Shown here: positions 50,362 through 60,168 of the stretch, piece by piece | Layout of the letters: every line of letters begins with the position of its first letter | Position numbering within the stretch: the first letter of the stretch is position 1 | Source of the DNA: Azospirillum brasilense | GTDB taxonomy: Bacteria; Pseudomonadota; Alphaproteobacteria; Azospirillales; Azospirillaceae | DNA: 64,000 nucleotides | Assembly (NCBI RefSeq): GCF_007827795.1 | Contig: NZ_VITI01000001.1 | Span: 744,001 to 808,000 of the forward strand | Direction of reading: 5' to 3' | Notes under the pieces: generated by a model | Told to the model about the DNA's origin: nothing | Databases searched by the model: none | What the model saw: only the letters and a program-made list of their open reading frames with translations | Program-made: the position numbers and the translations under genes

Positions 50362-52090
50362 GCTCCACCCGGCGCGTGAGCCCGATGGCGTCGAGGAAGG
50401 CCTCGTCGTGGCTGACCACCAGCAGCGCCCCGTCATAGGCGCGCAGCCCGGCTTCCACCGCTTCGATGGAGTCGATGTCCAGGTGGTTGGTCGGCTCGTC
50501 CAGGATCAGCAGGGGCGGAGGGACGGCACCGCCGAGGACGCAGGCGAGGCCGGCGCGCAACGTCTGGCCGCCGCTGAGGGTCGACACGCGCTGCAGCGCG
50601 GCGTCGGCGCGGAACATGAAGCGGGCCAGCGACGCCCGGCAGGCGTTCTCCCCCGCCTGCGGGTTCAGGCGCCGGAAATTGTCCAGGATCGTCGCCGAAG
50701 GATCGAGAAGGCTCACCCGCTGGTCGAGCATGGCGGCGCCGTCCATGACGCGGACGGTCCCGGACCAGGGGTGCCGATGACCCGCAACCAGCCCCAGCAC
50801 GGTCGTCTTGCCGGAACCGTTGGGTCCGGTGATGGCGACCCGCTCCGGCCCGGTGACGGTGAAGGACAGGGCATGGACGACCGGTGTTCCGGCTTCATAA
50901 CCCGCGGTGACCTCGTCGAGCGTCAGCACGGTCCGGCCGGGCGGAAGGCCGGTGGACGGCAGAACGACCGACAGCGGCTGAAGGACCTCGATGCGCGCGC
51001 GGGCGGCGGCCACGGCGTCCAGCGCATCGGCCCGCTGCTGGGCCGCCCGGCGGTCGTTGTCGCCGCCCGTGGCCTCGCTGCGCTCCTTACGTCCGCCGAG
51101 GAGGATGCGCGGCAGGTCGCCTTTCGCCGCCTTGCGCTGGCCCGCCCGGTCCTTGCGCGCCTTGCGTTCGGCGGTGGCCTGCGCCGTCCGGGCCGCTTCC
51201 GCCACGCGCTTCTCGGCATCCGCCAGATCGTGGCGGGCGGCGTCGAGAGCCAACGCCCGGCACGCGCGGTAATGGCTCCAGTTGCCGCCATGGCGGGTGG
51301 CGCCGAGGGACGTCAGCTCGACGATGGCGTCCATGCGGTCGAGCAGGTCCCGGTCGTGGCTGACCACCACCGCCCCGCCCCGCCAGGAGGCCAGCAGCCC
51401 GATGACCGCCTCCCTCCCCTCGCGGTCGAGATCGTTGGTCGGCTCGTCCAGCAGCAGAAAGTCGGGGTCCGCGAAGACGGCCGCCGCCAGGGCGGCGCGC
51501 GTGCGCTGCCCGCCCGACAGGCGCGTCAACAGGGTTTCCGGGTCCGCCTCCAGCCCCACCCGGCCAAGCGCGGACCGGATGCGCGTGTCCAGCGTCCAAT
51601 CCACCTCGGCCAGCGCGTCCGCATCGGCCTCGCCCCGCTCGGCGCGGCGCAGCAGGTCCAGCATGGCGGTCGCGCCGAACAGGCCGGCGACCGTGTCGTC
51701 AGGCCCCATGGACAGGTTTTGATTCAGGATTCCCAGGCTGCCGCGGATGGACGCCATCCCCGACCGCGGACGCAGCGCGCCCGTCATCAGTTTGAGAAGG
51801 GTCGATTTTCCGGTGCCGTTGCGACCGACGAGCCCGGTCCGTTCAAGGCCGAACCTCAGGCTGATGTCGGATAGGACGGAACGTCCGTCAGGCGTGGACC
51901 AGGACAGGTTCGCCAGCGTGATGGCGGGCTGTGTGATGGAAGCAGGCATGGACGCGGATTTCCCCGAAGACGAAACGAACGGACGTTGCGGTCGGGTTGA
52001 AATCCATTGTTTTGCGCATCCTGCCGTGGTGAGACACCAGCCATTCTAAGGCCGGCCGGGCCGCCGATCAAGGCGGGTGGACTCTTACAG

Positions 52091-52113
52091 CCCTCTCCCC
52101 TGAGGGGAGAGGG
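52091..52113 (-). terminator. 10-bp hairpin downstream of hslU
   Basis: CCCTCTCCCC (52091-52100) pairs with GGGGAGAGGG (52104-52113) across 3 bases. It lies between the end of hslU and the start of the ABC-F gene. The motif type is common as an intergenic hairpin in this GC-rich group; no U tract follows. Confidence 0.45.
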
Positions 52114-52142
52114 GATCACAAATGAAATAGCCGCGACGCGTC

Positions 52143-53480
52143 TTACAGAATGAACTTCGACAGGTCGGCGTTCTTGGCGAGGCCGCCGACCTGCGCACGG
52201 ACGGTGTCCGCGTCGATCGTCACGGTCTGCCCGGCCTTGTCGCTGGCGGTGAAGCTGATGTCCTCCAGCAGCCGTTCCAGAACGGTGTGCAGGCGCCGCG
52301 CCCCGATGTTCTCCACCGTCGCGTTGATCTCGGTGGCGAGGCGGGCCAGCTCGTCGATGGCGTCGTCGGTGAAGATGAGATCGACCTCCTCGGTCTTCAG
52401 CAGCGCCTTGTACTGCTTGATCAGGCTGGCTTCCGGCTCGGTCAGGATGCGGCGGAAATCCTCCTGCTCCAGCGCCTTCAGCTCGACGCGGATCGGCAGG
52501 CGGCCCTGCAGCTCCGGCAGCAGGTCCGACGGCTTGGACAGGTGGAAGGCGCCCGACGCGATGAACAGGATGTGGTCGGTCTTCACAGCACCGTGCTTGG
52601 TGCTGACGGTCGTGCCCTCGATCAGCGGCAGCAGGTCGCGCTGCACGCCCTCGCGGCTGACGTCGGCGCCGCCCTTGTAGTCGGAGCGGGCGGAGATCTT
52701 GTCGATCTCGTCGAGGAAGACGATGCCGTTCTGCTCCACCGCCTGGATCGCTTCCGAAACGACCTTTTCCTGGTCCAGCAGCTTGTCCGACTCTTCCGCC
52801 ATCAGAACGGTGTAGCTCTCGGCGACGGACATCCGCCGGGACTTGGTGCGCCCGCCCAGTGCCTTGCCGAAGATGTCGTTCAGGTTGAGCATGCCCATCT
52901 GGGCGCCCGGCATGCCGGGAATGTCGAAGGTCGGCAGGCCGCCGGCGGTGTCGGCCACCTGGATTTCGATCTCGCGGTCGTTCAGCGTGCCCTCGCGCAG
53001 CATCTTGCGGAACTTCTGCCGCGTCTCCGGGCTGGCGTTCTCGCCGCACAGCGCGTCCACTACGCGCTCCTCCGCGCGCAGCTCGGCCTTGGCGGCGACC
53101 TCCTTGCGCAGGCGCTCCTTGGTCAGGCCGATGGCGGCCTCGACCAGATCGCGGACGATCTGCTCGACGTCGCGGCCGACATAGCCGACCTCGGTGAACT
53201 TGGTCGCCTCGACCTTCAGGAAGGGCGCCTGGGCCAGCTTCGCCAGACGGCGGGCGATCTCCGTCTTGCCGACGCCGGTCGGGCCGATCATCAGGATGTT
53301 CTTGGGCAGAACCTCCTCGCGCAGCCCCTCGGGGAGCTGCTGGCGGCGCCAGCGGTTGCGCAGCGCGATGGCGACCGCGCGCTTGGCCTCGTGCTGGCCG
53401 ACGATGTAGCGGTCGAGTTCGGAGACGATCTCGCGCGGGCTGAAGGCGGCGGTGGCGGCGGCGATGCTGGGGGCAGTCAT
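52143..53480 (-). CDS. hslU: ATP-dependent protease ATPase subunit HslU (ClpY)
   Basis: HslU unfolds substrates for the HslV peptidase. The 445-residue AAA+ protein has Walker [10 protein letters not shown] (66-74), Walker [10 protein letters not shown], the I-domain between them, and a C-terminal ending SKFIL, which docks into HslV. It is 22 bases after hslV, the usual order. Confidence 0.98.
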   Translation of the reverse strand: MTAPSIAAATAAFSPREIVSELDRYIVGQHEAKRAVAIALRNRWRRQQLPEGLREEVLPKNILMIGPTGVGKTEIARRLAKLAQAPFLKVEATKFTEVGYVGRDVEQIVRDLVEAAIGLTKERLRKEVAAKAELRAEERVVDALCGENASPETRQKFRKMLREGTLNDREIEIQVADTAGGLPTFDIPGMPGAQMGMLNLNDIFGKALGGRTKSRRMSVAESYTVLMAEESDKLLDQEKVVSEAIQAVEQNGIVFLDEIDKISARSDYKGGADVSREGVQRDLLPLIEGTTVSTKHGAVKTDHILFIASGAFHLSKPSDLLPELQGRLPIRVELKALEQEDFRRILTEPEASLIKQYKALLKTEEVDLIFTDDAIDELARLATEINATVENIGARRLHTVLERLLEDISFTASDKAGQTVTIDADTVRAQVGGLAKNADLSKFIL

Positions 53481-53502
53481 GGTGGCGGACCCGGTCTGAG
53501 GG

Positions 53503-54051
53503 TTAGAGCTTTTCGAGCGTGACGTTCTCGTTGGTGTAGACGCAGATGCCGGCGGCGATCTTCATCGCCTTGCGAGCCACGGCCTCCGCGTCCAGACCAT
53601 CGATGTCGACCAGCGCGCGCGCCGCCGACAGAGCGTAGGCGCCGCCGGAGCCGATGCCGATCAGCCCGTCCTCCGGCTCCAGCACGTCGCCGTTGCCGGT
53701 CAGGATCAGGCTGACGTTGCGGTCGGCCACGGCCATCATGGCCTCCAGCCGGCGCAGGTAGCGGTCGGTGCGCCAGTCCTTGGCCATCTCCACGCAGGCG
53801 CGCAGGAGCTGGCCGGGGTGCTTCTCCAGCTTGGTCTCCAGCCGCTCGAACAGGGTCAGCGCGTCGGCGGTGGCACCGGCGAAGCCGCCCATCACCGTGC
53901 CGCCGGCGAGCCAGCGCACCTTGCGGGCGTTCGATTTCATGACCGTCTGGCCGACGGACACCTGGCCGTCGCCGGCAATGACCACCTGCCCGTTCTTGCG
54001 GACCGAGAGGATGGTGGTGCCGTGCCACTGGATGGGATCGTGGGAAGTCAT
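53503..54051 (-). CDS. hslV: ATP-dependent protease peptidase subunit HslV (ClpQ)
   Basis: HslV forms the proteasome-like threonine protease of the HslUV complex. The 182-residue product starts [11 protein letters not shown] and then [19 protein letters not shown]. The catalytic threonine is T12, so an 11-residue propeptide must be removed; in E. coli only Met is removed. This propeptide form is common in alphaproteobacteria. The conserved lysine and [14 protein letters not shown] are present. It precedes hslU. Confidence 0.97.
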   Translation of the reverse strand: MTSHDPIQWHGTTILSVRKNGQVVIAGDGQVSVGQTVMKSNARKVRWLAGGTVMGGFAGATADALTLFERLETKLEKHPGQLLRACVEMAKDWRTDRYLRRLEAMMAVADRNVSLILTGNGDVLEPEDGLIGIGSGGAYALSAARALVDIDGLDAEAVARKAMKIAAGICVYTNENVTLEKL

Positions 54052-54135
54052 CGGGACCGTGCTCGAAGGAAGAATCGCCCGTGCCCGAACGGCCCGGCTT
54101 GACCCCGGCCGACATAGGCACATCGGAACACGGGT

Positions 54136-55704
54136 CTATGTGGGGGGACGGCGGGTCCCGTCAAGTCTGGCGTCATGGGCCGGTATCCCACGGGACGGAA
54201 TTGGCCGGGGAGCGAGCCGCGTCACCTCCACCCCCAGGCGGGCCAGCGCCTCCATCACCGGGACGAAGGCGGTCAGGCCGTGTGCGGCCCCCGGCAGCGG
54301 GCCGGAATGGGCAACGCCCAGCAGGTTGCCCGCCTCGTCCACCAGCGGGTCGCCCGGCGCCGGGTCCGGCCCGGTCAGGTCGGCCTGGAACAGCGTCGCC
54401 TCCACCCCCGGCGGCGCGTGCGGATCGGCGCGCCGGGCCGCCAGGATGCCCGGCGACGTGTCGTCGCCCCGCTCCAGGACCGCCAACACCGGCTCGCTGA
54501 CCGCCGGGTCGCCGAGCCGCAGCGGTGCCGCGCGCAGGCGTGCCGGCACCCGGACCAGGGCGATTCCGCCCGGAACATCGCGCGCCATCACTGTTCCGTC
54601 CAGCGACACCCCGCGCGACGGTGCGACGACGATGGTCGCGTCCGGCCCGGCGTCGAGCGTCAGCAGAAGCGACTGGCCGTCCAGTTCACCAAGCACGATC
54701 CCCCTCCCCTTGCGCTCCTCCGGCCCGACGCGCACGGTGGCGGCGGACACGCGGGCGGTGGGATCGTCGGCGTAGCCCTGGAGCGGGTCGACGATGCGCA
54801 AAATCAGGGTCGGAGGACGGGTTTCCTCCAGGAAAGGAGCCGGTCCCGCGGAGGCGCCGCCGGGATCGACCACGGCGGTTGACACTACGGGCCGCCCACT
54901 TGACACATGCGGGGTCCCACTTGACACTCCTGCCACCCCACTTGACGCTACCGGGGCCGCACTTGACGCTCCCAGAGGGGCGGTTGACACTCGTCCCCGG
55001 CCACTTGACACTATGGCGGGACCACTTGACGCTATCGCCCCACCCCGCGACACCGCGGCGCGGAAGCCGGGGTCGGCGCCCAGCGCCTCCACCGCCGTGG
55101 CGAAGGCCTCCTCGATCAGCAGAACGTCGCCCTGCGGCACGCCGCTGTCCTTGCGGGCCACCCCCGTGGTGGTGACGCGGTGGACAAGCCGCCCCGTCAC
55201 GGCGTCGTAGACCGCCCAGTCGACCCGCAGGCTGCCGACGCCCGACACCCCCTCGCTGCGGCCGGTCAGCCAGCTCCGGCGGCGGCACAGGTCGCTGTTC
55301 ACCGCGCGCAGGTCGCCGCGCAGGATGTAGCGGGCGCGCTTGCGGTCGAACTCCGCCTCGTAGTCGCTGCCCTGGACGCCCGCCACGTCGTAGCCGGCGT
55401 CGGCCAGAACCTCGGCGAAGCGTTCCTGGAAAGTGGAATTCTCGTGCAGGCTGCGCCCGCTGGTCCAATGGACGTCCTCATAGGGCGGCCAGCACTCCAG
55501 CGCCCAGACATAGCGTCCCGTCACCATGCCCCGCCGCATGGAGCCGAGCGAGAGGCCGTCGAAGCGGACCGGCTCCGTCGAGCCGCGGGCGACGGGCGGT
55601 GCCTTGCGGGTCTGCGGCAGCTCCCCGCCCATGCAGGCGGCCAGCGCCAGCAGGGCGGCGAGGGGCAGGAAAAGGCGTCCGGGCGTCGGCATGTCCGGTG
55701 GCAT
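54136..55704 (-). CDS. Lipoprotein with heptad repeats and inactive trypsin-like domain
   Basis: The 522-residue protein has a lipoprotein signal with lipobox LAAC (C24). Residues 40-215 form a periplasmic domain of unknown type (RYVWALECWPPYEDVHW, RYILRGDLRAVNSDLC, VDWAVYDAVTGRLVHRVTTTG). Residues 224-276 are eight VSSGxxx-type heptads, followed by a trypsin-like domain (about 300-500). In that domain the His site reads LTLDAG, the Asp site GIALVRV and the Ser site PAPGDPLVDE, so all three catalytic residues are missing. It looks like a pseudo-protease. It lies upstream of hslV on the same strand and is divergent from hisB. The start may be 55692. Confidence 0.75.
   Translation of the reverse strand: MPPDMPTPGRLFLPLAALLALAACMGGELPQTRKAPPVARGSTEPVRFDGLSLGSMRRGMVTGRYVWALECWPPYEDVHWTSGRSLHENSTFQERFAEVLADAGYDVAGVQGSDYEAEFDRKRARYILRGDLRAVNSDLCRRRSWLTGRSEGVSGVGSLRVDWAVYDAVTGRLVHRVTTTGVARKDSGVPQGDVLLIEEAFATAVEALGADPGFRAAVSRGGAIASSGPAIVSSGRGRVSTAPLGASSAAPVASSGVAGVSSGTPHVSSGRPVVSTAVVDPGGASAGPAPFLEETRPPTLILRIVDPLQGYADDPTARVSAATVRVGPEERKGRGIVLGELDGQSLLLTLDAGPDATIVVAPSRGVSLDGTVMARDVPGGIALVRVPARLRAAPLRLGDPAVSEPVLAVLERGDDTSPGILAARRADPHAPPGVEATLFQADLTGPDPAPGDPLVDEAGNLLGVAHSGPLPGAAHGLTAFVPVMEALARLGVEVTRLAPRPIPSRGIPAHDARLDGTRRPPT
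54876..55035. repeat. Eight-copy 21-bp tandem repeat inside the lipoprotein gene
   Basis: The unit contains CCACTTGACRCT, and TTGAC recurs at 54879, 54900, 54921, 54942, 54963, 54984, 55005 and 55026, exactly every 21 bases. The other bases of the unit vary. On the coding strand each unit encodes the heptad V-S-S-G-x-x-x. The array keeps the reading frame, and its copy number could vary without frameshift. Confidence 0.92.
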
Positions 55705-55708
55705 ATCC

Positions 55709-55759
55709 CATTATGCGCGTTGAGCGTGCACACAGACATGCACACACACGCATTATGCG
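55709..55759. repeat. Two CATTATGCG direct repeats in the hisB/lipoprotein spacer
   Basis: CATTATGCG occurs at 55709-55717 and 55751-55759, 42 bases apart (about four helical turns). TGCACACA-type repeats lie between them. The site is in the 136-base divergent spacer and could bind a regulator of hisB or the lipoprotein gene, or contain their -10 elements (CATAAT on the minus strand). Confidence 0.4.
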
Positions 55760-55840
55760 GCATCGCGACCGACGGTCATAGGCGTTTTCGGAGGCGGCAC
55801 CTCTGGCGTGCCCGCGCGCTTCCTGATAAAACCCGGACTC

Positions 55841-56464
55841 ATGGACCAGAGCCTTGCCAATGGCGTCCGCCGCGCCTCGATCGAGCGGAACACCACCGAA
55901 ACCCGGATCAGGGTCGCCGTGAATCTGGACGGCACCGGCGTCTATGACGTGAAGACCGGCGTCGGCTTCCTCGACCACATGCTGGAGCAGCTGTCGCGCC
56001 ACAGCCTGATGGACCTGTCGGTGGCGGCGGAGGGCGACCTGCACATCGACGCCCATCACACGACCGAGGACAGCGGCATCGCCATCGGCATGGCGGTGGC
56101 GAAGGCGCTGGGCGACCGCAAGGGCATCCAGCGCTACGGCCACGCCTACATCCCGATGGACGAGACGCTGACCCGCGTCGCGCTGGACTTCTCCAACCGG
56201 CCCTACCTGATCTGGAAGGTGTCCTTCAGCCGCGACAAGATCGGGGACATGGACACCGAGCTGTTCCGCGAGTGGTTCCAGGCCTTCGCCATGGCCGCGG
56301 GCGTGACGCTGCACGTCGAATGCCTCTATGGCGAGAACAACCACCACATCGTGGAAAGCTGTTACAAGGCGCTTGCCCGCGCGCTGCGGGCCGGGATCGA
56401 GATCGACCCGCGCAAGCGCGACGCCGTGCCCTCGACCAAGGGGACGCTGGGCGGCTCCCTCTGA
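55841..56464 (+). CDS. hisB: Imidazoleglycerol-phosphate dehydratase
   Basis: HisB removes water from imidazoleglycerol phosphate in histidine synthesis. The 207-residue monofunctional enzyme has the two duplicated metal-binding motifs [14 protein letters not shown]...DAHHTTED and [11 protein letters not shown]...KALARALR. The phosphatase domain of the enterobacterial fusion is absent. The start [18 protein letters not shown] gives the family length. It is the first gene of the his operon. Confidence 0.97.
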   Translation: MDQSLANGVRRASIERNTTETRIRVAVNLDGTGVYDVKTGVGFLDHMLEQLSRHSLMDLSVAAEGDLHIDAHHTTEDSGIAIGMAVAKALGDRKGIQRYGHAYIPMDETLTRVALDFSNRPYLIWKVSFSRDKIGDMDTELFREWFQAFAMAAGVTLHVECLYGENNHHIVESCYKALARALRAGIEIDPRKRDAVPSTKGTLGGSL

Positions 56465-56515
56465 AAAAACCGGCGGCTTCGATAAGGCCGGGTCTCTCTT
56501 GAAGGTCCTCGTTTC

Positions 56516-57160
56516 ATGGAAACCGTTGCGCTGATCGATTACGGCTCCGGCAACCTGCGTTCCGCCGCCAAGGCTCTGGAGCGCGCGGCGGCGGAGTGCC
56601 ACGCCTCCTTCCAGGTCCTGGTGACCTCCGACGCCGACGCCGTGCGCAAGGCCGACCGCGTCGTCCTGCCCGGCGTCGGCGCCTTCGCCGACTGCAAGCG
56701 CGGCCTGTCGGAGGTTCCCGGCATGCTCGACGCTCTGGACGAGGTGGTGCACGTCAAGGGCCGTCCCTTCCTGGGCATCTGCGTCGGCATGCAGCTGATG
56801 GCGGAGCGCGGGCGCGAATACGGCGTGACCGAGGGGCTGGGCTGGATCAAGGGCGAGGTGGTGAAGCTGGAGCCCGCCGACCCGACGCTGAAGATCCCGC
56901 ACATGGGCTGGAACGAGCTGGACATCCGCCGGCCTCACCCGGTGCTGGCCGGCCTGCCGGACCGCGCGCACGCCTATTTCGTCCACTCCTACCGCTTCGC
57001 CGTGGAGCGGCCGGAGGACGTGATCGCCAGCGCCGATTACGGCGGACCCTTCGCCGCGGTGGTCGGGCGCGACAATCTGGTCGGCACCCAGTTCCACCCG
57101 GAAAAGAGCCAGGAGACGGGGCTCGCCCTGGTCGCCAACTTCCTGACCTGGCGGGTCTGA
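56516..57160 (+). CDS. hisH: Imidazole glycerol phosphate synthase, glutaminase subunit
   Basis: HisH is the glutamine amidotransferase that supplies ammonia to HisF. The 214-residue protein has the nucleophile cysteine in GICVGMQL and the His-Glu pair in QFHPEKSQ. It starts [18 protein letters not shown] after Met. It lies 51 bases after hisB and 2 bases before the GNAT gene. Confidence 0.97.
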   Translation: METVALIDYGSGNLRSAAKALERAAAECHASFQVLVTSDADAVRKADRVVLPGVGAFADCKRGLSEVPGMLDALDEVVHVKGRPFLGICVGMQLMAERGREYGVTEGLGWIKGEVVKLEPADPTLKIPHMGWNELDIRRPHPVLAGLPDRAHAYFVHSYRFAVERPEDVIASADYGGPFAAVVGRDNLVGTQFHPEKSQETGLALVANFLTWRV

Positions 57161-57162
57161 CG

Positions 57163-57705
57163 ATGACCGACGTCACGGTCGAACGCATCGACACCCTGAA
57201 GACCGGCGATCTGCACGACCTGTGCGACGCCGCCGACGACGCCGTCAAGGCCGGCGGCGGCTTCGGCTGGGTCGCCCCGCCCCCCCGCGAGATCATGGAA
57301 CGCTACTGGAAGGGCGTTCTGGTGGTGCCGGAGCGCATCCTGTTCGTCGGCCGGCTGGACGGCGTCATCGCCGGCTCCGCCCAGCTCGTCAAGCCGGCCC
57401 GCAACAATGAGGCGCAGGCCCACGCCGCCACCCTGACCACCAGCTTCGTCGCCCCCTGGGCGCGCGGCCACGGCCTCGCCCGCCGCCTGACCGTGGCGGT
57501 CGAGGAGGAGGCGCGGGCGTCCGGCTTCCGCGTGCTGAACCTCGACGTGCGCGAGACCCAGAGCGCGGCCATCACGCTGTACGAGGACCTGGGCTTCCGC
57601 CGCTGGGGCACGCATCCCTTCTATGCGCTGGTGGACGGCAAAAGGCTGGCCGGACATTTCTATGTGAAAGATCTCACCCCCGACACGCTTCACGACACGC
57701 CATAG
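57163..57705 (+). CDS. GNAT-family N-acetyltransferase inside the his operon
   Basis: The 180-residue protein has the acetyl-CoA binding region [24 protein letters not shown] and the C-terminal [39 protein letters not shown]. Its substrate is unknown. The spacing (2 bases after hisH, 14 before hisA) places it firmly in the operon. Rhodospirillales his clusters are known to contain a similar gene here. A link to histidine metabolism or to a side product is possible but unproven. Confidence 0.88.
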   Translation: MTDVTVERIDTLKTGDLHDLCDAADDAVKAGGGFGWVAPPPREIMERYWKGVLVVPERILFVGRLDGVIAGSAQLVKPARNNEAQAHAATLTTSFVAPWARGHGLARRLTVAVEEEARASGFRVLNLDVRETQSAAITLYEDLGFRRWGTHPFYALVDGKRLAGHFYVKDLTPDTLHDTP

Positions 57706-57719
57706 GACGAGACACCGCG

Positions 57720-58469
57720 ATGATCATCTATCCCGCCATCGACCTCAAAGACGGTGCCTGCGTTCGGCTGCTGCGCGGCGAGATGAGCCAGGCGACCGTC
57801 TTCAACACCGAACCCGCCGACCAGGCCCGCCTGTTCGAAAGCCAGGGCTTCGAATGGCTGCATCTGGTCGATCTGAACGGCGCCTTTGAGGGCAAGCCGG
57901 TCAACGGCCAAGCGGTCGAGAACATCCTGGGCGCCGTGACCATCCCGGTGCAGCTGGGCGGCGGCATCCGCGACCTGAAGACCATCGCCATGTGGTTGGA
58001 GAAGGGTGTCAGCCGCGTCATCCTGGGCACCGTCGCCCTGCGCGAGCCGGAGCTGGTCCGCGAAGCCTGCCGGGAGTTCCCCGGCAAGGTCGCCGTGGGC
58101 ATCGACGCGCGCGAGGGTTACGTGGCCGTTGCCGGCTGGGCCGAGACCTCGACCATCAAGGCGCTGGATCTGGCGCTGAAGTTCGAGGACAGCGGTGTCG
58201 CCGCGATCATCTACACCGACATCAACCGCGACGGCGCCATGGGCGGGGTGAATGTCGAGGCGACCTCCGACCTCGCCTTCCACCTGACCACCCCGGTGAT
58301 CGCGTCGGGCGGCGTCTCCTCCATCGACGATCTGATCGCGCTGAAGAAGGAGGAGGACACCGGCATCCAGGGCGTCATCTGCGGCCGCGCGCTCTACGAC
58401 GGGCGCATCGACCCGAAGACGGCGCTGGACCTGCTCTCCCCCGCTCCCGTCACCGGAAAGGCCGGCTGA
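57720..58469 (+). CDS. hisA: ProFAR isomerase
   Basis: HisA isomerises ProFAR to PRFAR in histidine synthesis. The 249-residue (beta-alpha)8 barrel has the half-barrel phosphate motifs LGGGIRDL and ASGGVSS, and the catalytic aspartates lie in IDLKDG near residue 8 and [10 protein letters not shown] in the second half. Its stop overlaps the hisF start by one base (TGATG). Confidence 0.97.
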   Translation: MIIYPAIDLKDGACVRLLRGEMSQATVFNTEPADQARLFESQGFEWLHLVDLNGAFEGKPVNGQAVENILGAVTIPVQLGGGIRDLKTIAMWLEKGVSRVILGTVALREPELVREACREFPGKVAVGIDAREGYVAVAGWAETSTIKALDLALKFEDSGVAAIIYTDINRDGAMGGVNVEATSDLAFHLTTPVIASGGVSSIDDLIALKKEEDTGIQGVICGRALYDGRIDPKTALDLLSPAPVTGKAG

Positions 58470-59266
58470 TGCTCAAGATGCGCGTCATCCCCTGCCTGGA
58501 CGTCAAGGACGGGCGGGTCGTCAAGGGGGTCAACTTCGTCGATCTGATCGACGCCGGCGACCCCGTGGAGCAGGCCCGCGTCTATGACCGGGAGGGGGCG
58601 GACGAGCTGACCTTCCTCGACATCACGGCCAGCCACGAGAACCGCGACACCATCTACGACGTGGTGCGCCGCACCGCGGAGCAGGTGTTCATGCCGCTGA
58701 CCGTCGGCGGCGGCGTGCGCACGGTCGAGGACATCCGCAAGCTGCTGCTGGCCGGCGCCGACAAGGTGTCGATCAACACCGCGGCCATCCACCGTCCGGA
58801 GTTCGTGCAGGAGGCGGCGGAGAAGTTCGGCGCCCAGTGCATCGTCGTCGCCATCGACGCCAAGCAGGTCGAGCCGGGCCGCTGGGAGATCTTCACCCAC
58901 GGCGGGCGCAAGGCCACCGGCATCGACGCCGTGGAGTGGGCCAAGCGCATGGAGTCCTATGGCGCGGGCGAGATCCTGCTGACCTCGATGGACCGCGACG
59001 GCACCAAGAGCGGCTTCGACCTCGCCTTGACCCGCAAGGTGGCCGATGGGCTGCGCATCCCGGTCATCGCGTCGGGCGGCGTCGGCACGCTGGACCATCT
59101 GGTGGAAGGCATCCGCGAGGGCCATGCCACCGCGGTGCTGGCGGCCTCCATCTTCCATTTCGGCACCTACACCATCGGACAGGCCAAGGCGGCGCTGGCC
59201 GCCGCCGGCATCCCGGTGCGCCCGGCCCGGCCCGTGTCCTCCGCGGCGGAGGCGGCCAATGTCTGA
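58469..59266 (+). CDS. hisF: Imidazole glycerol phosphate synthase, cyclase subunit
   Basis: HisF uses ammonia from HisH to make imidazoleglycerol phosphate and AICAR. The 265-residue barrel starts [23 protein letters not shown] and has [26 protein letters not shown] and [11 protein letters not shown]. It overlaps hisE by 8 bases. Confidence 0.98.
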   Translation: MLKMRVIPCLDVKDGRVVKGVNFVDLIDAGDPVEQARVYDREGADELTFLDITASHENRDTIYDVVRRTAEQVFMPLTVGGGVRTVEDIRKLLLAGADKVSINTAAIHRPEFVQEAAEKFGAQCIVVAIDAKQVEPGRWEIFTHGGRKATGIDAVEWAKRMESYGAGEILLTSMDRDGTKSGFDLALTRKVADGLRIPVIASGGVGTLDHLVEGIREGHATAVLAASIFHFGTYTIGQAKAALAAAGIPVRPARPVSSAAEAANV

Positions 59267-59600
59267 CGACAAGAAGGCCGTCAACGCCAAGGTTCTGGAC
59301 CGGCTCTACGCCACCGTCCAGGCGCGCAAGGGCGCCGATCCGGACACCTCCTACACCGCCAAGCTGTTCCACCGCGGCACCGCCAAGATCGCCCAGAAGG
59401 TCGGCGAGGAGGCGGTGGAGACGGTCATCGAGGCGGTGCGCGGCGACAAGGCGGCGATGGCCTCGGAATCGGCGGACCTGCTCTATCACCTGATGGTGCT
59501 GTGGGCCGACGCCGGTCTGGAGCCCGCCGAGGTCTGGGAGAAGCTGGCCCAGCGCGAGGGCACCAGCGGCATCGCCGAGAAGAAGGCGCGCAAGGCATAA
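59259..59600 (+). CDS. hisE: Phosphoribosyl-ATP diphosphatase
   Basis: HisE hydrolyses phosphoribosyl-ATP early in histidine synthesis. The 113-residue protein is a monofunctional HisE with [29 protein letters not shown] and [24 protein letters not shown], both diagnostic. The ATG lies inside the hisF end. It is the last his gene here; hinT follows after 46 bases. hisG, hisD, hisC, hisI are not in the window. Confidence 0.97.
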   Translation: MSDDKKAVNAKVLDRLYATVQARKGADPDTSYTAKLFHRGTAKIAQKVGEEAVETVIEAVRGDKAAMASESADLLYHLMVLWADAGLEPAEVWEKLAQREGTSGIAEKKARKA

Positions 59601-59646
59601 ATCGAGCAAGGCTCAACACGAGCAAGGCGGAAGGGGAAACGACGCG

Positions 59647-60015
59647 ATGGCCAAGACCTACGATCCCAACAACGTCTTCGCCCGCATCCTGCGCGGCGAG
59701 ATTCCGTGCAAGAAGGTCCTGGAGACCGAACACGCGCTGGCCTTCCACGACATCAACCCACAGGCCCCGACGCACATCCTGGTGATCCCGAAGGGCGCCT
59801 ACGTCGATATGGACGATTTCAGCGCCCGCGCGACGGAGGCGGAGATCGCCGGCCTGTTCCGCGCGGTTGGCGAGGTTGCCCGCGGCGCCGGCGCCGCCGA
59901 GCCCGGTTACCGCATCCTGTCCAACTGCGGCGAGGACGCGAACCAGGAGGTTCCGCACCTGCACATCCACGTGTTCGCCGGCCGCCGCCTGGGCCCGATG
60001 ATCACCAGGGGATGA
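59647..60015 (+). CDS. hinT: Histidine triad (HIT/HINT) nucleotide-binding protein
   Basis: The 122-residue protein has the triad HLHIHVF and the family N-terminus FARILRGEIPCKKVLETEHALAFHDINPQAP. HINT enzymes hydrolyse purine phosphoramidates and acyl-adenylates. It starts 46 bases after hisE with AAGGGG upstream and ends before a terminator, so it is probably the last gene of the his operon, as in many alphaproteobacteria. Confidence 0.95.
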   Translation: MAKTYDPNNVFARILRGEIPCKKVLETEHALAFHDINPQAPTHILVIPKGAYVDMDDFSARATEAEIAGLFRAVGEVARGAGAAEPGYRILSNCGEDANQEVPHLHIHVFAGRRLGPMITRG

Positions 60016-60081
60016 TGGCAAAAAGGGGATAAAGGAAAAGGGATCGCTCTCCGAGCCGCCCGCTGATCCACGTGAAACATC

Positions 60082-60122
60082 GGGGCGCCGAGGGAAACCT
60101 TCGGCGCCCCATTGGTTTTCTT
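60082..60122 (+). terminator. Terminator after hinT
   Basis: GGGGCGCCGA (60082-60091) pairs with TCGGCGCCCC (60101-60110) and is followed by ATTGGTTTTCTT. It separates the his operon from the convergent DUF2279 gene. Confidence 0.7.
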
Positions 60123-60168
60123 CACCCCTGGTCGCCGATCCGATGCTCTGCAAGGGGATCGGTTCCGC

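Noticed and set aside
54876..55035. Eight evenly spaced TTGAC(A)-like boxes on the plus strand, resembling tandem -35 elements
   Set aside because: They are explained by the in-frame heptad repeat on the minus strand, and no -10 elements follow at the required spacing.
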